From contig BRXU01000011.1 of the NCBI GenBank assembly GCA_030267565.1, positions 982,501 to 1,046,500 of the forward strand: a DNA stretch of 64,000 nt, in the 5' to 3' direction. The notes beneath the pieces are model-generated. The model saw only the letters and a program-made list of their open reading frames with translations. It had not been told where the DNA came from and did not search any database. This DNA is from Pleodorina starrii (lineage: Eukaryota; Chlorophyta; Chlorophyceae; Chlamydomonadales; Volvocaceae). Both the position numbers and the translations under genes were made by a program. Each line of letters begins with the position of its first letter. Position 1 is the first letter of the stretch. Below, in pieces: positions 47,901-56,622 of this stretch.

Positions 47901-48752
47901 GCGGGTGGGAGCCCGTCGGGGCAAGGGACCCGTCGGTCCGTGTTGCCCGGGGGCAGGCAGGGTCGCGAGGCACGTTGGTACGGCACGTTGGTGCGGTCCG
48001 CCGAGACCACGCGCCCAGCAGACGCTGCGGTGCGACGACAAGGCCCCCGTGTGGTGATGTGTGGCACGAAACTGGTTTGGCATTGGCACACGCACACATA
48101 CACACACCACCCGATGGATTCAGGGGCCCAGAAGGCCTTTGGGGGCTGCTACTGTGGTGGACGCCGCTGCCTGACCCCGCATGGGCCCGGGGGGAAGCCT
48201 CCCGCCTTCAGCGCAGCCCAACAGCGGGTGAGCCATGGCCCATGGGAGGACGTGTGGTGGAGGGCCGACGATGCAAGTGAGAATGGGGGCAGGAGGCGCC
48301 GAAGGTGTACATCGAGTGGCGGTTGACGTGCGCGCAGGTGCGCATTGACGGTGAAGTCAGCTGGCCATTGGTTTGCCGCTGTTTGTAGAGCCGTGGCAAG
48401 CTTATTTGTGTGTCCTAACCGTGGCTACGTGGCGTGTTATGAGCGGCTGCTTCGAGCGACCGTTTCGAGCGACCGTTCCAGCAGGCCCGCAGGCCCGCAG
48501 GCGGCGAGCTCGTCGGACGGCCGTACTCACCGTGACACTTGTCGCCAGGTTGTTTTTCCGCTCAGCATCGTAAGAATCGCCGGGCCTGGGATCGTTGTAG
48601 ACAACTATGGGGATGAGCGCGGATGTGCCTTGCGCTATTGACGTGGGCGCGAGCGCGATGACCGCGAGCCAAGCCGCCAAGACGGTCGAGGCAGCAACAG
48701 TCGGCGACCGGCGCTTTTGGTCCGCCCTGGAAACGACTTGACGAGCAGCCAT
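35972..48752 (-). CDS. Secreted three-module extracellular-matrix-type protein with proline-rich spacers, 17 exons
   Basis: Unrecognised family; probably cell wall or ECM. Exons in transcript order: 48531-48752, 47549-47674, 47174-47308, 46621-46729, 42646-42744, 41806-42282, 41133-41332, 40557-40682, 39910-40002, 39420-39539, 38566-38784, 38275-38420, 38001-38112, 37433-37678, 36779-36879, 36395-36468, 35972-36075. Phases match; total 2709 bp (about 902 aa). Residues 1-42 hold a hydrophobic signal or anchor segment (VLAAWLAVIALAPTSIAQG). Three homologous modules follow (about 43-230, 391-600, 700-885). Each starts with a strand plus DP turn (IPIVVYNDPRPGDS, IILLTDPTDPGDS, AVVVLIDPETLPDN). 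Each has one Cys followed by two residues and a phase-0 intron, a second Cys, and an end like LLGFDFGG, VGYDFATGG or LLGYDFSSGG. Spacer 1 (about 246-388) is SPPPP-rich as in pherophorins and other volvocine hydroxyproline-rich glycoproteins; spacer 2 is short (NAPSPPPDAPSPPP). I saw no pherophorin, FAS1 or protease signature. Exon 11's donor is the least certain. Confidence 0.8.
36083..36116. repeat. Telomere-like TTTTAGGG repeat in the last intron of the three-module gene
   Basis: About four units of TTTTAGGG (7-9 bp variants). On the sense strand they read CCCTAAAA and end only a few bases from the acceptor of the last exon (36075), so they act as its pyrimidine-rich tract. Confidence 0.9.
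36173..36243. repeat. Short tandem repeat of TAATCTTAACGG type
   Basis: Four imperfect copies of a unit containing TAATCTTAAC within the last intron of the three-module gene. Confidence 0.7.
38115..38217. repeat. Two-copy tandem duplication of ~51 bp
   Basis: Two nearly identical copies of a unit beginning GCGGAAGGGAGCGT and containing GGAGGGACGCAAATGGGG, immediately upstream (in sense) of the exon that starts at 38112. It lies in an intron and is not counted as coding. Confidence 0.85.
39640..39738. repeat. ATGGATGT-type minisatellite
   Basis: Irregular tandem copies of ATGGATGT/TATGGATG inside the intron between exons 39910-40002 and 39420-39539. Confidence 0.85.
41396..41478. repeat. Telomere-like TTTTAGGG array in an intron of the three-module gene
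   Basis: About ten units of TTTTAGGG with TTTTTAGGG and TTTAGGG variants, in the intron between exons 41806-42282 and 41133-41332. The sense strand carries CCCTAAAA. TTTTAGGG is the telomere unit described for Chlamydomonas. Confidence 0.95.
42767..46480. repeat. 3.7-kb minisatellite of a 10-bp unit, within intron 4 of the three-module gene
   Basis: About 370 copies of TCAATGGGGG with variants (TCAGTGGGGG, TCAATGGAGG, TCAATGGCGG, TCAAAGGGGG, and 11-bp forms with an extra G). The flanking intron ends are a donor just after 46621 and an acceptor at 42745, only about 20 bp from the array edge. The unit contains no stop codon in any forward frame, so the plus strand is open in all three frames and would spell a repeating GQWGSMGVNG decapeptide. 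I treat that as a by-product and not as a protein. The G-rich strand is the template strand of the host gene. Confidence 0.95.
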
Positions 48753-51700
48753 AAAATTTTAAATGGCCCAGGAGCGGGCAAACGTGATACGCTGGCCTGC
48801 GTTTGGGGAAGTGCGTGATGGCGCTCGTATTTTTTGGTTCACCTGCAGCAGGCGCAATCGACGCACCAATTACAACGGCATAAATTCATTGGCTCTGCGA
48901 AGAAACTTGTCATCTGCTTAGGGACGCTATGACGCGAGGAAACAAGAATTTGGCAGTCGATGGTTAGCCACCCCCAGTCAAAGCGGGCTTTCCATAGTGC
49001 ATACTCAAGTCGGTATACAAATCGGTGATGTCATTTGCTTCATAATAGTGCGCCCGTGAGGGATTATGGAAGCGGGTGTTCCATAAACAGCGCTTGCAAA
49101 CATAAAAGACATACCTCTACGGAGCAATCAAAAGCTGCTTAAGATACACCGAAGATAGCTTACTAGATTACTTTAAGAGTAAACTATAAATTTGCGGCGC
49201 AGGCAACGCGGACAGCTCAGGCAGGCTTGCATAGCGTGCAATACTTACAAGCTGGGGCAAGCAGCAGGGTCCCACCGGCCTTGGGATAACTGTCTGTTTA
49301 AATCAACGCGTCTTGCCTTCTGTTGTGCCGCTTGGATTAGTACAGTGCTCTCGAGGTTGTGTAACACGCTAACACCGTCGACGGCGAACTCACGGCGATT
49401 AACTGTTACAATATCTATACGAGTGCTGAGTACACATTAATCACTGTAAAATCACTTATATATGTCCCCCTGAAGTTGAGTATCGACGTTTGCTAGTGCG
49501 CTGTAACCAAACGGTGGGCGCTTGCATCAACTCCCAACTTTGCAACGAAAATGCCCGCCACTTGCTGCAAAGCAAATGCTCACGAAACAGCTCTCACCAT
49601 GACAATAAACATTTTACTACGCTTTGTAAAGGAAACTGTATATCTTCTTCGCTGCACCGGATTGCGGACAGACGGAATAGCCAATAGCGAGTAGGGACAA
49701 AAACATACACCGCGATACATCGTCAGGTTAAGCTGACTACGCAGCCCTTTGGGTACAAAAATCACAATGTTTCACTCTAAACTGCAAAATGTTGTTGAAG
49801 CTGCCCGGTCACTCGCTTTCTTCACACCGTCCCGTTGCGTGTGCCGGCGTGTGCCGGCTTTGATTGTGCCCTCAGTATTCATGAAAGCATCGTGGGATAC
49901 CATTACGGTACCTTAAGTTGCGTGTGACTGGGCAAGCAGAATAGGCAAGCGACGGTGGATTGCATTTGGGGGACGCAGATGGGGTTGGCGCCAACCCTGC
50001 GCCAACTAGCAATGGACCGAGTGGATTCCGGGATTCGTTAGTTGTCACCAGCTGGATCCTGATCTCATGTTGCGTTCTATGCAGCGCTGAATCCATGCAG
50101 TGGTCATTGGCAATCCTTCTACTATAATGCCTACAGTCAGTGGGGAGCCGTTGCTGTCAGTCGAGAGTCGTACGATAGTTGAGGAAGTGTACAGAGTTTG
50201 CATTGGAGCTGTTTCGTTCCTGGCAGGCGTGGCAGCCTTGCAATTGTTTACCAGCATTAAAATAACTCATGGTCATGCATCCCATAATCAACAAGAAGCA
50301 GGATTCTTGGATTTGTGAAAAAACCGGGTCTAGGGCTCCGGGCTCGCAGTTCCGGGCCGAGAGACGCAGAGACCACATTGAAACGCCAGGAAACGCGAGA
50401 TGACAAAGTCATGCCCCTTCACTTTTTGTAAACTTTAAAAGCCGTTATGTGTGAATATATCTTCAAAGGCCGATATGTATTAATGTTAGGGCGCGTCGGG
50501 GACGAATTTCAAAAGGACCGCAGGTTCCTCGCACGTCCACTTCGCCAAAGGATAGTACAGCAAGGCGATCTTTACGGGGGACGCAAAATTCTTGACACAC
50601 AGGATAAATCTGTTTTGTCTGAGAGAGGTTGTTGATCCCCTGTTGATTCGGGCGCGCAAGCCAGCAACACACCTCAAGGCGCAGGGGTCGGTACCGGGGT
50701 CGCAGCCGCTGCCAGCCGACTTACCGCCTCCACACATGTCCTGTCCCACACCTTGCGAAACCCTCACTGCTACCGCCAATCCAACATCATGTCACACAGG
50801 CACAGCGGGTGTAAGAGTTAGGTGTTTTGCAGTGGGATCCGGGCCCTCGTCAGGCGTAGTCTTGCGTGGGTAGCGCCAGCGTGGCAACCCCCCGAACCGC
50901 CCGCAGACCGCGCTGCCTCTCGCCTTGGCCTCAGGCTCACACGACGTAATATGACTCAAGTCGGTTGCTCGCGTCCCTGGGATCCAACGGCTCGACGGCG
51001 CTTGTTGGTTCCTGCCCCCTTACTTGCTGCCCGTCCGGCATCGCTGCGGTGCCGTACGTCCCGGTATGTACGGGCATGCGCCATGCGGGCGCTCTTTACC
51101 TACCGGCGTGCAACGCTGGTGGGGGGACTGCGGTTTCCGAACGACGGCTGCCACGGGCGCTTAACCCAAACTCTCCACTGTTTATCTAAACAGAGAGATG
51201 CGGGTACTCTGCTACTCAGGGTTTGAAACGGCAACGTCGCAGGGTCGCAGGGTCGCAACCGCTGGGCGGACAGCGTGGGGGTGCATCAACTGCTGGAACC
51301 TGCCGCTAGATAGCCCGAAGTGGACTCCTGGCTGCTCCTGTTTGTTGCGGGACTCGCGGAGCGTGGATGAGGGTCGTCGTGACGTCGGAGGCTTGGCCAG
51401 TTGGTTACAGCATTGCGGGGCCCACTCTGAATTCAGCGTCCCTACCCTACCTGGTCCCTACCGGTACACTCCATTGCGGGTGTACACATCGCGGGTGTAC
51501 AAATCACAGTGCGACAGCTCCCCAGAGCCCAGACTCGTCCCCCCAGCAACCACCCGCAGAGCCTTTGGAGCCTTGTCAACCCCCTGTCGCACGCACACAG
51601 ATCCACATTACGCACGACGATGTACGACGGCGCGCAAGTACGGCAGCATGTCGTGACACAGTCCCTGCGATGCCACACCTGCGATATCGCACACATACAT

Positions 51701-52805
51701 TCTTAACAAATCCGAGCCATGGATTGAGACGTCAAGGACACCAACAGCGTGTGTTCGCCAGGCCGTGGGACTCGCCAGCCCCGGCTTCCAGGGGTCGTGC
51801 GTGTGCCGAGTGCTGTTACCGTTCTCCCCGACCTGACAAACCCGGGGAAAGCATCTGCCTGCCGAATCATCCGCGCCAATTTCACTGCTGCTACCGTACT
51901 GGCACCACTACCACGACTGCCATTGCCGTCTCCATAGTCCAACGCGTGTCAATCAAGCGTGTGTGGCCGATACACAGCTTTCGAGAGTATCGCATCGCGG
52001 TCAACAAGTACACCCGTGGCCGGCCGGCCGGCCGGTTGGCTGGCTGACTGGCGGGCGGGCGGGCAGCGAAACACTGCTGCAATCGGAGTTTGCACACCGG
52101 AGAAGAACAGAAGATTGATTGACCACCGGCCTAGGTCTGGTTGCGTGGTTGGGGAGGAGAAGGGTGCCCGCCAACCGCCGCTCTGCGTCTTGTCGCAAAA
52201 CAGACAGCATGAAACAGGGAGCGTAACCCCCGATCCCTGCTGGCGGACCGCAACCAACCAACCAACTGACCAACCGCCAACTCCCATCCGCCACGACGCT
52301 GCTCCTGTTGGGAACCGCGCCAAACGTCGTCAACATCTAAATCACATCACATTACATCACGTCACATCACGTTACATCTAAATCACATTACGTCACATCA
52401 CCGGGATATGCGACCTGTGGATGGATGTGCACGAAACTCATGTGGCTCCATGTGGCTCCCGATGCGGAGCTGTGGCCCATGCGAAATGAATATCTGCGCG
52501 CAATGGGAATCGAACTCGGGCTCGGAAACGAAATGTGCGCGCATGTGGATTCCGAGCACCGCGCCGCACTCCGCGCGAGTGCACAATATGCGTGGTTGGC
52601 CCTGTCCGTCCGTCGAGACCGTCGGTGTGAGAAACGGGTTGCGACCGACCCATGGGTCGACCTGCCGAATCTGCCGAATCTGCAGAAACAAGCTATCGTA
52701 CCGTAACAAACAAGTGACGAGAGCGCAAGCTGGCTGCTGCTCCGGGACCCCAATCAACGCATGGCCAGGCAGCCAGGCCAGCGGAATGGCTCATCAGGAG
52801 CACGT

Positions 52806-52960
52806 GCCAAACGTGCACACACATGCACGCCCCCACACCCCACCCCACCCACACACATGCACGCCCCCACACCCCACCCAACCCACGCACATGCACGCCT
52901 CCACACCCCACCCAACCCCCACACACGCCCCCCCCCACACACGCGCCCCCCACACGCCCC
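52806..52960. repeat. CA/CCCCACACC-rich minisatellite
   Basis: Tandem imperfect copies of a unit of about 29 bp combining CACACATGCACGCC and CCACACCCCACCC, in intergenic DNA. Confidence 0.85.
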
Positions 52961-53273
52961 CCACCCACACAATTGCACAAAGAGCAGGCACGCACCCCCG
53001 TGTGCGCGTGACGCATTCCCTCAGCACCAAAGGGCCAAAACTCGTGCGTACCCAACCGACGTTCTTGGACGTCAAATGCATACCCATACCCGGCGGTCAC
53101 CACGGGCTCCCAACACACCCCCACAGCAGCACCTCAGGCCCCAGCCTCCCCCAGGCCCCAGGCTGCAGCCTTTGGGGGGGGGAGGGGGGAGGCTGCCACC
53201 AGGGGGGCGAGACGGAGAGCTTCGGCGCCGGGGAGCCGTGGGAGGTCCGCGACTCCTGAATCGACACGTCCCT

Positions 53274-53340
53274 CCCCCTGATCCTCCCCCTCCCCCTGCC
53301 CCTCCCCCTCCCCCTCCCCCTGCCCCTCCCCCTCCCCCTG
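53274..53340. repeat. CCCCTC hexamer run
   Basis: Polypyrimidine run of CCCCTC/CCCCTG units directly left of copy C of the dispersed element. Confidence 0.85.
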
Positions 53341-53394
53341 GGTCCGTTCGCTCACGCCGTCTCCTTCTCCGCTGCGATTTCTCTTTATACCCCT
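53337..53394 (+). repeat. Dispersed ~55-bp element, copy C
   Basis: The plus strand reads GGTCCGTTCGCTCACGCCGT, then CTCCTTCTCCGCTGCGATTT, then CTCTTTATACCCC. It is almost the same as copy A in the AP-2 alpha intron. No gene is recognised around it. Confidence 0.75.
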
Positions 53395-54170
53395 CCCCCT
53401 CCACCCGAGAAACGGGTGCTCCTCGAGCCACCACCAGCAAAAGCAACCGACTAGGATAAGACCTTAAGACGCGGCCGAGAGCCAGGGGCCCTCCCCACGT
53501 CCCCAGTCGCTACGCGGTCCAGGGGGGTCCCATCGTCTTCGCCTTGGTTACCAATGTAACGCAAAGGGCAAGGTAACAGTACTTCGTACGAATAGCTGCA
53601 AGACAGCAAGCAATATCACAAACGGGTCGGAACAACACCTGGACATGAGGCCCCCGAACTCCGAACTCCTCCGCCCGTCGGGCAGATTACACAACGGCCT
53701 GCCACCGCCCTGGCCACTCATCCCAAGAATACACGTCTGCAGTACAGCAGGTTGCCGTCTGTACGGCACACCAAAACGGTGTGCATGCGCGCAGCCTGCA
53801 CCACGCCCGCCCCCCGCAACCACAGGAGAACACACTCGCACAGGTTAGGCGCAAGTTCCCCCCAAAATAATATAATATCCACATCCATAAAGCGTGATAC
53901 CCCTTTGTACGACATAAGACACACACTTCCCACCAGCTACCGTACGACACGGTACCCCCGCCCGCCACAGTCTGCATCCGAAATGGGACCCTGCCGTCAG
54001 TCATGCAGCCTGCTTGGGCCGCTCCCGCATCCCAATTTCCCCGCAGGGGAACTGCCCCTCTCTCTCTCCCCCCCACTCTCTCCCTCTCTCGCTCTCCCCA
54101 CCAGGAGGGTCGCATGCAAGTGCATGCACGCTGCTGCAGCGCCGCAACCCCTCCCTCCACCCCACACCGC

Positions 54171-54200
54171 GCAGTACGGCGCAGTACGGCGCAGTACGGC
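54171..54200. repeat. Three perfect copies of GCAGTACGGC
   Basis: Short 10-bp tandem triplication in intergenic DNA, upstream of the 3' end of the gene at 54684. Confidence 0.9.
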
Positions 54201-54683
54201 AAATCTCCCGCAGAGCCACACACACACATTGCAACACAGAGCCCGTCCTCTGCGCCTTTGCCTGCAGCGCCTAAAGTGCACATAACAGTGAGACATCTCG
54301 ACACGCGTGTCTCGCCCCGCAAACCCACGAGGGCCTAGAGCCACCCCTGACCCGGTCATCCAGTATTTCAAAGTAAAATCAATTTATCCAATCGCAAAGC
54401 CGCCTGCGCTGCCGCCGTATCCCTCGCGAGCGCCCTCCGTCTGTCCGTCACCCACACTCAACACCACCGCCCCATGGGTCATTGTTATCCCCACACGAGC
54501 CGAGCCCCAACCACCCCGAGTCACTCTTCGCGTCGAGTCCCAGCCCAAACTCCCGTTTCGCTGGTCATCCTTGTCGTACTGTCGTACCATTACAGCAATC
54601 ACGAGAAACGGATAACCACACACACACACCAATATCTTCGTTTCTCGATAAACAGACGACGCAGCGAGAGGGCAGTCCGCGTC

Positions 54684-56589
54684 TTACACGCCCCGGCCTC
54701 TGAGATGCTGCTGCTGCTGCTGCTGTTGATGGCCTCGAAGTGTGAGGGACGACGGAGCAACGGCTGAGGCCGCGCCTAACGATGGCGCTGAGATCTCCGG
54801 CAGTAGCCGGCCGCCGCCGCCGCCAGGCGGCTCCGCCTCCCGCCGCGCCGGCGATGCCGCCGCCGCCGCCACCGCCGCCGCCTCATTCGAGTTTCGGAGC
54901 TCCGGCAGAAACATGCGGGTGTGCGGACCCGACATACTGCCGCGGGGCCCCGGCAGGCCGCCGCCAGGCCGCCGCCCCGGGCCCGCCGCCGCCGCCGCCG
55001 CCGCCGCCGCCAGATCCCTGGGGGGGAGTGCCGTCGTCGAGTCGCTTCCCAGTCTCTTCAGGCCGGGCTCCGTCTCCGCCGCCGGCAACAGGAACTGCGC
55101 GAGGGAACCGACGGCCACCGGCGTCCCGCCGCCGCCGCCACTGGCGGCGGCGGCGCCGCCGCCGCCGTTGCCGTACTCTTCCGCGGCTGCAAAGGCGCTC
55201 AACGACCGCATTGAGCCGTGCACTGGCATTGGTCGCGACTGCTGCGACGTGCCGCCGTTGGGCGGTTGCGGTTGCGGTTGCTGGGGCTCTTGGAGCGGTT
55301 GGGACGAGCCGGCGGCGAGCGGCAGCGAACTCAGCAACGCGGCGGTGGCGGCGGCGGCGGCGGGGCCGGGGGGCACGGACAGTCGCGCGGCTTGGAGGCT
55401 GTGGAAGGCGCCGGGCGGGCAGTCAACCGACTGGACGAGTCGAAAGGACCTAGGGGCGGTCGAGCAGGGGCAGGGTCACGGGAAGGGGAAGGGAGGTCAT
55501 TTCCGCGGTGCGATTCATTCGTCAGCCATTAGAGCGGCCACCGCCACCGCCACCACCACCACCACCACCACCACCGCCGCCGCAACCGCAAGAAAAAAAT
55601 ACCCAACTCAACAGGCGCACACAACCCCATCCCACAGTCACACGAGACCCGACCCGACCCAACCCAACGACGCGAGCAGCAGCAGCAGCAGCAGCAACGC
55701 GCACGCCGCCCCAGCCCAGCCCACCTGGCCGTTGGCGCCTCCGACACCACCAGCGGCGGCACCCGGCTGACGACCGACACCGACGGGCTGCCGATCGGCA
55801 CCGGGCTCTGAGAAGCCGCCGTGCCGCCACTGACGCTGCTGATTTGGCGCAGTACGGCCTCTCTCGTGGACAGCGAACAGGCGGGGCTGTCGGGAACGAC
55901 GCTCACCAGCAAACGCGCAGGCGATGCGAGGCCGCTGAGGCGGACGGGCGACGACGCGGCCGCGGCGGCAGGCGCCGACTGACCCATGGGTCCGCCCTGC
56001 CCGACACGACCGGCCGTGGGCGAGCCGAGCACGGGGCCGGGCAAGCTGGGCACCCCCGAGACCGCCGCCGCCGCGGCGGCCGCCGCCGCGGCGGCCGCCG
56101 CCGCGGCGGCGGCGGCGGCGGCGGCGGCAGCGGCAGCGTTCGCTTGAATCTGGAGGGGCAGAGGTTGTAGCCGAGCTGGCGGGGGAGGCAGCGCGATGCC
56201 TGAAGAGACGGCGGCGGAGGCGGCGGCGGTTGACGCCACCGCCGCGGGCAACGGCGAAATTGCGACTTCCAGGTGATGTAGCTGGCCAGGCTGCTGCTGC
56301 TGCTGCTGGTGGTGGTGGTGGTGGTGGTGGTGGTGGTGGCTGGCCAAGGGCTGGGTTCCGGAGCTTGGCGCCGCGCCGGGCCAGCTGCTGAGAGAGCGAC
56401 CCGAGGCGCTGCGAAGGGAGACGCCGCCGCCGGCGGCGGTGGCGGTGGTGGTGGCGGCGGTGGCGGCGGCAGTAGGGGAGTAGAGGGGCGCGAGGGGCGC
56501 AAGACGAACTGGCGAGACCGGCGAGACGGGCGTCGCGCCGCCGCCGGAGCTCCGGCTGCCGCGGCTGCGGCCGCTGCTCCCGTGTCCCA

Positions 56590-56622
<33 letters not shown>

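Larger units (their letters stand above)
48753..54683. other. Gene-poor 5.9-kb interval, AT-richer in its left half
   Basis: It lies between the 5' end of the three-module gene and the 3' end of the next minus-strand gene. The left part (about 48760-50440) is clearly AT-richer than the rest of the window and holds the three-module gene promoter. The right part has Arg/Pro/His-rich open frames, an ACACACATGCACGCC minisatellite, a CCCCTC run and one dispersed-element copy. I found no exon chain, transposase, reverse transcriptase or RNA gene. Confidence 0.5.

Noticed and set aside
48753..54683. Retrotransposon or DNA transposon in the gene-poor gap
   Set aside because: No reverse transcriptase, integrase or transposase motifs and no long terminal or inverted repeats were seen.
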